Shown here one piece after another: positions 13,393 to 20,247 of a DNA stretch of 20,314 nucleotides. Numbering within the stretch: the stretch's first letter is position 1; each line of letters begins with the position of its first letter. The stretch comes from a virus. A program made the position numbers and the translations under genes. Below the pieces are notes generated by a model. That model did not search any database and was not told where the DNA came from. It saw nothing but the letters and a program-made list of their open reading frames with translations. The stretch spans positions 1-20,314 of IMG/VR virus record IMGVR_UViG_3300028802_000065, one strand, 5' to 3'.

Positions 13393-13741
13393 AATACTCA
13401 TCACGGCTGCATTGCTGGCCTCGCCGGCAACGGCGCAGGATGTTGAATACATCACGCCAAAAATCCCAACCGAGGCCGAGAAGATCGAGGCGCTCAAGCT
13501 GGCCTATGTCCTCAATGGCAATTCGATGGTTGGCCCCACCATTGACCTCACCGACCCCAAAGTGCTGGAAGCCTACCGCGCCGCCATCGCCGCCGCCGAC
13601 CCTGTCATCGAGGACAGCGGGCCAGGGATCTGGCCCAAGCTGGAAAAGCCCAAGCTGGTCAAGAAGGCGGAAGCCGACATTTGCACACGCCACAACATGC
13701 GCAAGTCAATCCGCGGCAAGTCATGGAGGTGCGTGCGATGA
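13382..13741 (+). CDS. Small secreted protein with signal peptide (119 aa)
   Basis: ATG at 13382 with CCGGAG seven bases upstream; the frame is open further left but the signal peptide fixes this start. MLHKILITAALLASPATAQ is a typical signal sequence with an ATA-Q type cleavage site around residue 18-19. The mature part is helical (TEAEKIEALKLAYVLNG, DPKVLEAYRAAIAAADP) and ends in C-T-R-H-N-M-R-K...W-R-C-V-R, where two Cys could form a disulphide in the periplasm. This C-terminal signature appears familiar from rhizobial and phage small proteins but has no function I can name. It overlaps the preceding regulator by 11 bases and the next gene by ATGA. Confidence 0.7.
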   Translation: MLHKILITAALLASPATAQDVEYITPKIPTEAEKIEALKLAYVLNGNSMVGPTIDLTDPKVLEAYRAAIAAADPVIEDSGPGIWPKLEKPKLVKKAEADICTRHNMRKSIRGKSWRCVR

Positions 13742-14007
13742 GCGAGTACATGCCCGAATACAAATTTGCCGCCATTGCCGAGCAGCTGGTGGCGTCCCTG
13801 ATCAAGGGCGCCGAGGACAACGTCCACGAAGCCAATGCCCTGCTCGACAGCGTCAGGATCCTGACCGAGGAAATCCGCAAGCACGTCGAGGAACACACTC
13901 AGATGCTCAACGACGCCAGCCACCGCACCAAGACCTATGGCGAGCGGGTGCTGGAGGCGCACAAGGAGTACATCAACGGCGGCAAGCATGAGGTGCCGTC
14001 ACCATGA
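13738..14007 (+). CDS. Small helical protein (89 aa)
   Basis: ATG at 13738, overlapping the previous stop, with GGAGG at 13725-13729 and eight bases between. The sequence (MSEYMPEYKFAAIAEQLVAS) continues as amphipathic helix with heptad-like hydrophobic spacing (VHEANALLDSVRILTEEIRKHVEEHTQML) and is probably a coiled coil that oligomerises. The tail is basic and hydrophilic. No catalytic motif, no known family. The stop overlaps the GcrA start by ATGA, so the two are co-translated. Confidence 0.65.
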   Translation: MSEYMPEYKFAAIAEQLVASLIKGAEDNVHEANALLDSVRILTEEIRKHVEEHTQMLNDASHRTKTYGERVLEAHKEYINGGKHEVPSP

Positions 14008-14444
14008 CCGGCATTGTCTGGACCGTCGAAATCATTGTTGCCTTCCGCGAGCTGCACGCCAACAAGGCCGGATTATCGTTCTCCGAGATAGCGGCAAAGC
14101 TGTCTGCGGCGTTCAACATCGAGCTGTCGCGCAACGCCTGCATAGGCAAGGCCAGGCGGCTGGGCCTGCCTATGCGGGACGCTACGCCGCGCAAGCCGCC
14201 CAAAAGGGAGAAAAAGATGCGTGTTCGTGTCGACGCTCCTATTCCGCCCAGGATCAGGAACAGAACGATCGGCCCCGGCATAGACATCCTCCAGCTTAAT
14301 CACAGCAACTGTCACTGGCCGCTCGGCGGGGTCGAGGATCATCCGCCGTATCTATACTGCGGAAACCCTGCCGAGTTCGATCGACCGTACTGCTATGATC
14401 ACTGCAAGAAAGCCTACAACTCTCCAACCAGGCAGTGGCAATGA
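14004..14444 (+). CDS. gcrA: GcrA-family cell-cycle transcription regulator (146 aa)
   Basis: The N-terminus (VWTVEIIVAFRELHANKAGLSFSEIAAKL, then SRNACIGKARRLGLP) matches the GcrA DNA-binding domain: W6-T7, a helix-turn-helix and the NA.IGK..RLGL signature. A basic linker (about 60-85) is followed by the C-terminal sigma-binding region: L.Q.NHSNCHWPLG with C103 and W105, YLYCG with C119, and PYCYDHCKKAY with C130, H133 and C134. In Caulobacter, GcrA binds sigma-70 and activates promoters carrying CcrM-methylated GANTC. A phage copy could redirect host transcription or serve phage promoters. It is coupled by ATGA overlaps to genes on both sides. Family call is firm; the role is inference. Confidence 0.85.
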   Translation: MTGIVWTVEIIVAFRELHANKAGLSFSEIAAKLSAAFNIELSRNACIGKARRLGLPMRDATPRKPPKREKKMRVRVDAPIPPRIRNRTIGPGIDILQLNHSNCHWPLGGVEDHPPYLYCGNPAEFDRPYCYDHCKKAYNSPTRQWQ

Positions 14445-14914
14445 CCATCATCCTCGCCATCGACCCCGGCCTCACCGGCGCTCTGGCGGTCTACATGACG
14501 GGCCTGCCCCATCGCGTGTCGGTCTACGACATGCCGGTGGTCGACGGCGAAATCAACCACCACCAACTCAGCCACATGATCCGGTCATGGGCGCCCGACG
14601 TGGCCTGTATCGAGCGGGTGGGGCCAATGCCGCGCGATGGCGTCAAGCAGGCCTGGCGTTTTGCTTCTGCCTACACCGCCGCGCGGGTGGTGGTGGCGCT
14701 ATTGAATATTCCAACAACACTGGTGACGCCAGGCAGCTGGAAGAAGGCTATGAAGGTGGCCGGCGGGCCAGACGGCAAGGAAGAGTGCCGCGCAAAAGCC
14801 ATCCAAATGTTTCCGGCGTGCGCAGAACACTTTGGCCGCAAGAAAGATGCTGGTCGCGCCGAGGCGGCACTGCTGGCGGTCTACGCATCACAACAGGGGA
14901 CACTCCATGACTGA
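14441..14914 (+). CDS. ruvC: RuvC-like Holliday junction resolvase (157 aa)
   Basis: The ATG at 14441 overlaps the GcrA stop; a GTG two codons earlier is possible. The fold is RNase H-like: IILAIDPGLTGALAV with catalytic D8 in strand 1, ACIERVGPMP with E58, and KKDAGRAEAALLAVYA with D136 and E141 in the last helix, matching the acidic residues of RuvC in phage-type variants. At 157 residues it is slightly shorter than bacterial RuvC (about 170). It would cut four-way junctions made during recombination-dependent replication or before packaging. The next gene starts inside its last codons, and an exonuclease gene lies a few hundred bases downstream. Confidence 0.85.
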   Translation: MTIILAIDPGLTGALAVYMTGLPHRVSVYDMPVVDGEINHHQLSHMIRSWAPDVACIERVGPMPRDGVKQAWRFASAYTAARVVVALLNIPTTLVTPGSWKKAMKVAGGPDGKEECRAKAIQMFPACAEHFGRKKDAGRAEAALLAVYASQQGTLHD

Positions 14915-15161
14915 TCAATATTTCACCCTGGTTTTCAGGGGCAGCATTCGCGACTTCAAAGAACCGCTAAAAACGGAAACCCCGTTCGGCATCCCGGTTG
15001 CCGCCTGCGTTGGTGATGCCTTCGCGGAAACCGACCGCATCGAACAACTGGAGGCGGCGCTGCGGAAGATCGCCAATGGCGAGGATAATGGTCGCTTAAT
15101 TGGTGTCACCGGAATGTACGAGATCGCCCGCGCCGCCCTCCAACCGGAGCAGGACAAATGA
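14907..15161 (+). CDS. Small protein with RIEQLEAAL helix, first of a duplicated pair (84 aa)
   Basis: ATG at 14907 overlaps the resolvase stop, with AGGGGA at 14894-14899; a longer in-frame start inside the resolvase gene is rejected. The N-terminal half (MTDQYFTLVFRGSIRDFKEP) is a small strand-rich region. The C-terminal half has TDRIEQLEAALRKIANGED and ARAALQPEQDK, a short coiled coil plus tail common in small phage proteins. That half is repeated in the next gene with near-identical DNA. Function unknown. Overlaps the next ATG by ATGA. Confidence 0.65.
   Translation: MTDQYFTLVFRGSIRDFKEPLKTETPFGIPVAACVGDAFAETDRIEQLEAALRKIANGEDNGRLIGVTGMYEIARAALQPEQDK
15035..15070 (+). repeat. Direct repeat A, copy 1 (copy 2 at 15202-15237)
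   Basis: Thirty-one identical bases (15035-15065 and 15202-15232) encoding part of RIEQLEAALR, then one mismatch and four more matching bases, 167 bp apart. A second pair of about 30 bp, differing at two positions, encodes the common C-termini at 15132-15161 and 15296-15325, 164 bp apart. Confidence 0.85.
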
Positions 15162-15325
15162 ACGAAGCAGAACTGGGTTTTGAATTGAAAAATGCCTTAG
15201 CCCGCATCGAACAACTGGAGGCGGCGCTGCGGGAGATTGTTGACTTCCCGAACATTGGCGAGCAGGCCGCACGGCAGATGTCACTGATCGCCAGTGCCGC
15301 CCTCGCACCGGAGCAGGACAAATGA
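15158..15325 (+). CDS. Small coiled-coil protein, second of the pair (55 aa)
   Basis: ATG at 15158 overlaps the previous stop by ATGA. MNEAELGFELKNALARIEQL continues EAALREIVDFPNIGEQAARQMSLIASAALAPEQDK. The helix and the last residues (APEQDK) copy the end of the preceding protein, but the strand-rich N-terminal half is missing. It therefore looks like the product of a partial tandem duplication. It overlaps the nuclease gene start by four bases. Function unknown; it may pair with its paralogue through the shared helix. Confidence 0.65.
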   Translation: MNEAELGFELKNALARIEQLEAALREIVDFPNIGEQAARQMSLIASAALAPEQDK

Positions 15326-16056
15326 CCATCGAATACGACCACCACTCCCCATCCAGCTGCAACCTGTTTGCCGCAGCCCCCGCCATGTGGGTGGCCGAAA
15401 AGATCCTGGGCGAAAAGCGGCCCGCCTCGGCCAGCATGCACCGCGGCACTGCCACCGAGGCCGGCGTGGCGCACGGTCTTAAAGACCTCAAAGCCGATTT
15501 GCCGGCATGCATCAAGGTGGCGCAGTCCAGGTATGATGCGCTGATGGCGCTGTCTCCCGACGCCAGGCGAACCGCCTACCGCGGCGACCTGGCGCCAATG
15601 GTGGCCTCTGGCCTCAAGGCGTTGCGCCCCTACGGCGAGCCGTCAGAGCTACAGGGTCGCATGGAGTGGAAGCCCGATGAGCTAAAGTTTCCCATCATGG
15701 GGTTCTTCGATTTCAAGTGGGCGCACAAGGGTGCGCTGGTGGAGCTGAAGTGTACCGAGAAGATGCCGTCGAAGATCAAGGTTCCCCACGCCAGGCAGGC
15801 CGCCTTCTACGCCACCAGTGACAACATCGACACGCGATTGACTTATGTCACGCCAAAGAAGTGCGAGACATACCAGCTGGAAAACATCAGGGAACACCGG
15901 CAGGCACTGGTGAACATCGCCAAGACCATCGAGCGACTACTGTCGGAAAGTGATGATCCGCAATATTTCATCGATCACACAATCCCAGACCTTGACTCTT
16001 TCTATTGGTCAGGGCCTGCTGCTCGGCAAATGGCCTACAAGTATTGGGGGGTCTGA
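15322..16056 (+). CDS. PD-(D/E)XK nuclease, RecB/Cas4/YqaJ-like exonuclease (244 aa)
   Basis: ATG overlaps the previous stop. The core is plain: HRGTATEAG with E46 in the first helix, PIMGFFDFKW with D130, ALVELKCTEKMP with E141 and K143 (E-x-K), and the helix HARQAAFYA with Q159 (QxxxY-type). This is the order of two-metal nucleases of the RecB/lambda-exonuclease superfamily. It begins MTIEYDHHSPSSCNLFAAAP, typical of phage members where the N-terminus recognises DNA ends. It probably resects double-stranded ends for strand annealing, with the resolvase upstream and an SSB-like protein downstream. Whether it is a processive exonuclease cannot be told from sequence alone. Confidence 0.8.
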   Translation: MTIEYDHHSPSSCNLFAAAPAMWVAEKILGEKRPASASMHRGTATEAGVAHGLKDLKADLPACIKVAQSRYDALMALSPDARRTAYRGDLAPMVASGLKALRPYGEPSELQGRMEWKPDELKFPIMGFFDFKWAHKGALVELKCTEKMPSKIKVPHARQAAFYATSDNIDTRLTYVTPKKCETYQLENIREHRQALVNIAKTIERLLSESDDPQYFIDHTIPDLDSFYWSGPAARQMAYKYWGV

Positions 16057-16140
16057 AAAGACGCCCCTCCTCCGATCCTGGGTTCGCCAGGGTGGCATCC
16101 GCAGCAGGCCTTATTGCTGTATGTGAAAGAGAGAAACGCT

Positions 16141-16872
16141 ATGTCTACAGGTAACGGACAACAGAAGAATATCTTTGGTTTTTCGACTGCTCCCTCCACC
16201 GGAGCCGACTTTACCCCCATCGTCAAGTACGACGCCCGCGCAGGCCGCGTGTTTCGTGTCGATCGCACGCAAGGCGTCGACGGCTTCACCGGCGAGCAAG
16301 TCGATATTACAGCGATGTTTAGAGCCGTGTTCGATCTCGAGAATGTCGAGGTGGGCTGGATGCTGTTTGCAGCCGGCCAGGCGCCGTCCATGGCGCTGGC
16401 GCCTCTCTCTGACGTAACTGCCGGCAAGGCATTTCCGCCCGAGCCGTCTACCTTACACAAGCAAGGCGTTCGCGTGCTGATCAAGCTCGCCAAGGCCTGC
16501 GGTGGCGACAAGCCGGTGCGGGAGATTGCGTCGGTTGCAAAGGCGTTCCTGGGCGCCATGGAGCAACTCTATCTCACCTACCTCGATGAGCGTGAAAAGA
16601 ACAAGGATCCGAACGGCAACTACCAACTGCCCGTGGTGTCCTTGCTTAAGACCGAGCCGGTGACGAGCGGTAGCGGCGCGCAGAAGTCGACCAACTACCG
16701 GCCAACGTGGAAGATCGATGGCTGGGTGCCGCGGCCGGATGATCTCATCTACATGCCGGCTGCTGCATCTAGTGCTGTGGCGGGTGCCGCACCTACTACC
16801 GGCTCAACGCCTGTGCCGCCGCCGCCGGATTATTCGGCGCCCAAGCATAATCTTGCTGACGACTTCGGTTAA
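16141..16872 (+). CDS. Probable ssDNA-binding or recombination-associated protein (243 aa)
   Basis: ATG at 16141 preceded by a purine-rich AAAGAGAGAAA; the frame is open about nine codons further left from a TTG, less likely. A strand-rich globular part covers about residues 1-205 (TPIVKYDARAGRVFRVDR, VDITAMFRAVFDLENVEVGWM, TNYRPTWKIDGWVPRPDDL), followed by an Ala/Pro/Thr-rich linker and a short acidic end, NLADDFG. A disordered linker with an acidic, aromatic-containing tip is the layout of SSB proteins and T7 gp2.5, and the location between an exonuclease and a primase-helicase fits. I do not recognise the globular domain itself, so the assignment rests on layout and context. Confidence 0.5.
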   Translation: MSTGNGQQKNIFGFSTAPSTGADFTPIVKYDARAGRVFRVDRTQGVDGFTGEQVDITAMFRAVFDLENVEVGWMLFAAGQAPSMALAPLSDVTAGKAFPPEPSTLHKQGVRVLIKLAKACGGDKPVREIASVAKAFLGAMEQLYLTYLDEREKNKDPNGNYQLPVVSLLKTEPVTSGSGAQKSTNYRPTWKIDGWVPRPDDLIYMPAAASSAVAGAAPTTGSTPVPPPPDYSAPKHNLADDFG

Positions 16873-16880
16873 GCGGGTCT

Positions 16881-16925
16881 AAAAGAAAAAGGGCTGCGAG
16901 GGCGGTGACACGAACCCTCGCAGCC
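16881..16925 (-). terminator. Strong hairpin, terminator-like in the leftward direction
   Basis: GGCTGCGAGGG (16892-16902) and CCCTCGCAGCC (16915-16925) form an 11-bp perfect stem with a 12-nt loop. The A-rich tract AAAAGAAAAA before it (16881-16890) becomes TTTTTCTTTT after the hairpin on the minus strand. On the plus strand only TTCCC follows, so rightward termination would be partial at best. Confidence 0.65.
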
Positions 16926-16964
16926 TTCCCATGATCCCATCTTACCCGAAATCACAGGTGTACC

Positions 16965-19013
16965 TTGAATATATCATTCAATGACGAGTTCGCCACCCCC
17001 GCACAATGGGCGCGAGAGTACCGCCATCTAGGCCTGCAAATCATGCCGGGATACATGCCTGGCGAGGTGCCCAAGGGCGAAGCCTGGAAGCGTCCCAGGG
17101 TCAAGGACTGGCGCCAGTACCAGGACGTGCTGGTTACCGACGAAGTGTTCCTGCCCTGGTACGGCCCCGGCGGCGAGCATATCAGCCGGCCTAACATGGG
17201 CACCATATGCGGGCGTGCTTCCGGCAACCTCTTCATCATCGATCTGGACGTACACAAGAAGCCAGAGGCCGCAGCGTGGTGGGAGGGCGTGGTTGCTACC
17301 CACAACAACCGCATGGCGCTGGAGACGGCCGAGCAGCGCACGGGCGGCGGCGGGCGCCAGATCCTGTTCTACGCCCCGGCAGGCTACCGCACCCCCACCT
17401 GCAAGACTTCGATCGGCGTGGACATCCGCGGCCAGGGAGGCTTCGCCGTACTAGCGCCCAGCATCCACGACAGCGGCGGCACCTACGCCTGGCTCGAGGG
17501 CATGGCGCCGTGGGACGAGGCCGGCATCATGATGGCCCCGGACTGGCTCTTACGCGAGATAGAGGCCCTGGTGGCGTTGCACGGCGGGGACACTACCGTC
17601 CACCGCACAACGTCAGGCGCCGGCGGTAATGGCGCCGCCTATGACGGCTTCGGGCACCAGACAGACCTGCGCGAGCAAAAGATGACCGAACTGGTATGGG
17701 GCGCCGTGCTTGACCTCTACCGCACTTCCCCCATCAAACCGGACCCGGTCGCTGAAGCGGTAATTGTTGCAGAAAAGTATCAGGTGTACGAGGACCAGGT
17801 GGCCCCCCGGCAATACGACCCTGCCCTGTCCAAGGCCGAGATGCTCGATAGGGAAGGCCGCGGGCGCGGGTTGTTTCATGTGAAATGGCAGTACGCCATG
17901 CGGCAGTGGAACACCAAGGTGGCTGAAGAGGCCGGCAAGCCAGGCAAGGATAAATTCGGAACCGACAAGACCGAGGCCATAGTTTATCCTTCAGGGACTT
18001 CCCTAATCCTTACATCCGCCGAGTTCCTGGCCGGCTACACGCCGCCCGCCTACCTCATCGATGATGTCATACAGCGCGGCTACCTCTACAGCCTCACCGC
18101 CCGCACCGGGCACGGCAAGACCGCCGTGGCACTCTACATGGCCCAGGCCATCGCCCGCGGCGTCGACATGCACGGCTGCAAGGTACTGCCCGGCACCGTG
18201 CTGATCCTGGCCGGCGAGAACCCCGACGACGTGCGGGCCAGATATTTCGTGCTCGGCCACACCTACGGGTTTGATCCAACACAGGCCAAAATCCGCTGGA
18301 TCCCAGGCGTCAAGCACCTGCCCAGCCACATGGACATCATCCGCAAGGAAACCGATGAAATTGACGACCTCGTCCTGGTCCTGGTCGACACCGCGGCGGC
18401 ATACTTTCCCGGCACCGAAACCAACTCCAACTCCGAGCAGGGCGAGTACGCCAGGCTGCTGCGGCAGATGACGTTTCTCAAGAACAAGCCGGCCGTCATC
18501 GCGCTGTCCCACCCCGTCAAAAACGCCTCCAAAGACAACCTGCTGCCCATGGGCGGCAGTGCCTTCCTCAACGAAGTCGACGGCAACCTGACCCTGTGGG
18601 CCGGCGTCGATCGCCAGACCACCCTGCACTGGCAAGGCAAGTTCCGGGGGCCTGAGTTTGACCCCATGACGTTCGAACTGGTGGAGGAACACTGCACCGC
18701 GGTCAAGAACGAGGCCGGCGTGCTGCTGCCGTCCGTCGTCGCCAAGCCCATGGCAGAGGTCGAAGTAGAGGCAGCAGAGGACAGGGCCGAGCAGGAGGAG
18801 AACAGTCTAATGCGGGCCATGTACGGCGCCCAGGCGGCATCCTTCACCAAGCTGGCTGATCAACTGGGGTGGAAAAAGCGGAGGGTCCAGAGGCTCATGG
18901 AACGCTTGGACGAAGGCAAGTTCGTGGAGCAGAAAAGAAACAAGAAATACATGCTTACGAACAAGGGCACCGAGGCGATCGGGGGTTTAAAGATAGGTCA
19001 CCGCCATGATTGA
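16965..19013 (+). CDS. Replicative primase-helicase: Prim-Pol plus RepA/DnaB-type ATPase (682 aa)
   Basis: TTG start at 16965 with CAGGTG five bases upstream; no in-frame ATG precedes it before a stop. The N-terminal Prim-Pol (archaeo-eukaryotic primase) domain covers about residues 8-200: NLFIIDLDVHK with D93 and D95, TGGGGRQILF at 126-135 (most relatives have His where Q132 stands), and GVDIRGQGGFAVLAPS with D153. A linker follows to about 350. The helicase domain has Walker A TARTGHGKT (378-386), Walker B LVLVLVD (469-475) and a sensor-like ALSHPVK (513-519). A winged-helix end (about 605-672; KLADQLGWKKRRVQRLMERL) closes it. It would unwind and prime phage DNA. Ends overlap the next gene by eight bases. 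Confidence 0.85.
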   Translation: MNISFNDEFATPAQWAREYRHLGLQIMPGYMPGEVPKGEAWKRPRVKDWRQYQDVLVTDEVFLPWYGPGGEHISRPNMGTICGRASGNLFIIDLDVHKKPEAAAWWEGVVATHNNRMALETAEQRTGGGGRQILFYAPAGYRTPTCKTSIGVDIRGQGGFAVLAPSIHDSGGTYAWLEGMAPWDEAGIMMAPDWLLREIEALVALHGGDTTVHRTTSGAGGNGAAYDGFGHQTDLREQKMTELVWGAVLDLYRTSPIKPDPVAEAVIVAEKYQVYEDQVAPRQYDPALSKAEMLDREGRGRGLFHVKWQYAMRQWNTKVAEEAGKPGKDKFGTDKTEAIVYPSGTSLILTSAEFLAGYTPPAYLIDDVIQRGYLYSLTARTGHGKTAVALYMAQAIARGVDMHGCKVLPGTVLILAGENPDDVRARYFVLGHTYGFDPTQAKIRWIPGVKHLPSHMDIIRKETDEIDDLVLVLVDTAAAYFPGTETNSNSEQGEYARLLRQMTFLKNKPAVIALSHPVKNASKDNLLPMGGSAFLNEVDGNLTLWAGVDRQTTLHWQGKFRGPEFDPMTFELVEEHCTAVKNEAGVLLPSVVAKPMAEVEVEAAEDRAEQEENSLMRAMYGAQAASFTKLADQLGWKKRRVQRLMERLDEGKFVEQKRNKKYMLTNKGTEAIGGLKIGHRHD

Positions 19014-19815
19014 GATTGCCTGGGCGCGCAGGACCGAAGACGGCCGGATTGTAGGGGTCGACCAGGTAGCCGGCGGGCTGGCGTGCGCCTGCGTCTGTAC
19101 TCAGTGCGAGCGCACCCTCGTCGCCGCCAAGGGCGATATCTACCGGCACCACTTCCGGCACCACGCCGACGGCTCGACGTGCGGGGGAGGGCAGGAGACG
19201 GCCCTGCATATGCTCGCCAAGGATATCGTGATGCGGGCAGCGTCCATCCTCCTGCCCGACGCCGAGGCCAGGGACATCGCCTCGGCAGAACTGGAACCTG
19301 TGCTGGGCGAGGTCAGGCCCGACGTGCTGATCCACACGCCGCAAGGTGATGTCGCCATCGAGATCGCCGTGGAACATCGTACCGGGGAGGTCAAGATCGA
19401 CCGCCTGGCCGGCATGAACCTGCCCGCCGTCGAAATCGATATCAGCATCTACCGTGGCGTGCTTATGAGCGCCGAGGAGCTGGAGAAGGCCGTCCTCTCA
19501 ACCGCCGCCAGGCGATGGCTCAGGGTCAGGAAGGAGCGGGAGAAGCCCCCCTCGCCCCGCAAGCCCAAGAACTGGATAGCGCACTGGCGTGGTGCGCCGG
19601 GGCAGTTCCCTGTTGCGCGTATTCCAGTGTCGGCGCCGGCGGTCGCCAGGGTCGAGGCGCCAGTCTCAGCGCCGTCAGCCCCCCTTGAGCACTACTGCCA
19701 CTGTGGCCGGTGGGGACCGTTTGGGTATGGCGTTAACCTTCAGCAGGGGAGGCTTGGGAGGTGGTATTGTACCGAACACAGGCTGGAACTTTTAAACCGA
19801 ATTGTCGTACCGTGA
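19006..19815 (+). CDS. CoiA-like nuclease with terminal zinc-binding modules (269 aa)
   Basis: ATG at 19006 overlaps the helicase stop. The N-terminal part has CTQC (C31, C34), then IYRHHFRHH and C59, a zinc-ribbon-like head as in CoiA competence proteins, followed by QETALHMLAKDIV. The nuclease-type core is ELEPVLGEVRPDVLIHT (D106), VAIEIAVEH (E119, H124) and PAVEIDIS, matching the CoiA/restriction-like PD-(D/E)XK pattern with an A in place of the usual catalytic Lys position (K130 could substitute). After a Pro/Ala/Val linker, the last 41 residues carry CHCGRWGPFGYGV and WYCTEH (C231, C233, C255, H258), a second zinc site. Probably a DNA-processing enzyme working with the helicase; substrate unknown. 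Confidence 0.65.
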   Translation: MIEIAWARRTEDGRIVGVDQVAGGLACACVCTQCERTLVAAKGDIYRHHFRHHADGSTCGGGQETALHMLAKDIVMRAASILLPDAEARDIASAELEPVLGEVRPDVLIHTPQGDVAIEIAVEHRTGEVKIDRLAGMNLPAVEIDISIYRGVLMSAEELEKAVLSTAARRWLRVRKEREKPPSPRKPKNWIAHWRGAPGQFPVARIPVSAPAVARVEAPVSAPSAPLEHYCHCGRWGPFGYGVNLQQGRLGRWYCTEHRLELLNRIVVP

Positions 19816-19990
19816 AAAGTTCCATCTGCATCGTACGTACCGCGGTACGACGGCGGTACGACGGGTACGAACCAGAATTAACATCATGAAAACTAAACAC
19901 TATTTTCGTACCGATACGTGCGTATGCTGCATACTTTGTTGCAGCGTACGTACGCGTAGTAAGCGTAGCGTAAGCGTCCGGTACTTCTTA
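19805..19990. other. GTACG-repeat region with AT-rich core: candidate replication origin or operator cluster
   Basis: TCGTACC or its complement GGTACGA occurs at 19805-19811, 19844-19850, 19855-19861, 19864-19870 and 19906-19912. Perfect palindromes CGTACCGCGGTACG (19836-19849) and GCGTACGTACGC (19944-19955), and a near-perfect GTATGC-t-GCATAC (19922-19934), add to them. GGTACGAA (19864-19871) and TTCGTACC (19905-19912) flank a 33-bp stretch that is about 73% A+T in a G+C-rich genome. AAGCGT repeats at 11-bp spacing (19961, 19972). Position next to primase-helicase fits an origin; repressor operators are the alternative. Confidence 0.5.
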
Positions 19991-20013
19991 ACGGAATAGA
20001 CCTTGAAGTGACA

Positions 20014-20025
20014 CATAACGTTATG
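20014..20025. promoter_or_regulatory. 12-bp perfect palindrome, possible operator
   Basis: CATAACGTTATG is a perfect inverted repeat 36 bases before the start of the HTH gene at 20062. It differs from the GTACG palindromes and may be the binding site of another regulator. No convincing -10/-35 pair was found around it. Confidence 0.4.
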
Positions 20026-20034
20026 CCACAGTAA

Positions 20035-20053
20035 GCCTCCACTTAACGGAGGC
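20035..20053 (+). promoter_or_regulatory. Hairpin that sequesters the ribosome-binding site of the next gene
   Basis: GCCTCC (20035-20040) pairs perfectly with GGAGGC (20048-20053), loop ACTTAAC. GGAGG is the Shine-Dalgarno of the ATG at 20062, so the fold would hide it and reduce translation until opened. Six G+C-rich base pairs, stable enough to matter. Confidence 0.55.
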
Positions 20054-20061
20054 GATATTCG

Positions 20062-20247
20062 ATGGCGCACAGATATCCAAATGCCCTCGGGCACACGATC
20101 AGGTCTGCCGCAAGGGAACTCAAGGTAGACGAGAAGACCTTCAGGGTGGCGGTAAGAAACGGGGAGGTGAGCTGTGTCGACTTCGGCAACGTGAAGAGGA
20201 TCACATTCGCAGAAGTGGAAAGGCTACGGAAAATTTTCAAAAGGTAA
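20062..20247 (+). CDS. Small excisionase-like/HTH_17-type DNA-binding protein (61 aa)
   Basis: ATG with GGAGG nine bases upstream. The sequence (SAARELKVDEKTFRVAVRNG, then EVSCVDFGNVKRITFAEVERL) follows the MerR/excisionase pattern: S-x-A-A..L.V...T...A...G......G...R....V..L, with a short wing between helix and end. Such proteins act as DNA-bending accessory factors in excision or as small transcription regulators. No integrase gene is in the window, so excision is unproved; regulation of the adjacent repeat cluster is equally plausible. Its translation may be controlled by the hairpin over its ribosome-binding site. Confidence 0.65.
   Translation: MAHRYPNALGHTIRSAARELKVDEKTFRVAVRNGEVSCVDFGNVKRITFAEVERLRKIFKR

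Noticed and set aside
16077-16119. Small hairpins CCTGG/CCAGG and CAGCA/TGCTG between the nuclease and SSB-like genes
   Set aside because: Stems of five pairs without a T tract; too weak to call a terminator or switch. Nothing else was seen in the 84-base gap 16057-16140.
18003-18692. 229-aa minus-strand frame over the helicase domain
   Set aside because: The plus strand carries clear Walker motifs here; the antisense frame is a composition artefact.
19831-19990. CRISPR-like array
   Set aside because: Repeats are short palindromes with irregular spacing and no spacers of constant length.
19802-19999. 65-aa plus-strand frame in the repeat region
   Set aside because: Arises from the GTACG repeats; TTG start without ribosome-binding site; an inner ATG at 19886 also lacks one.
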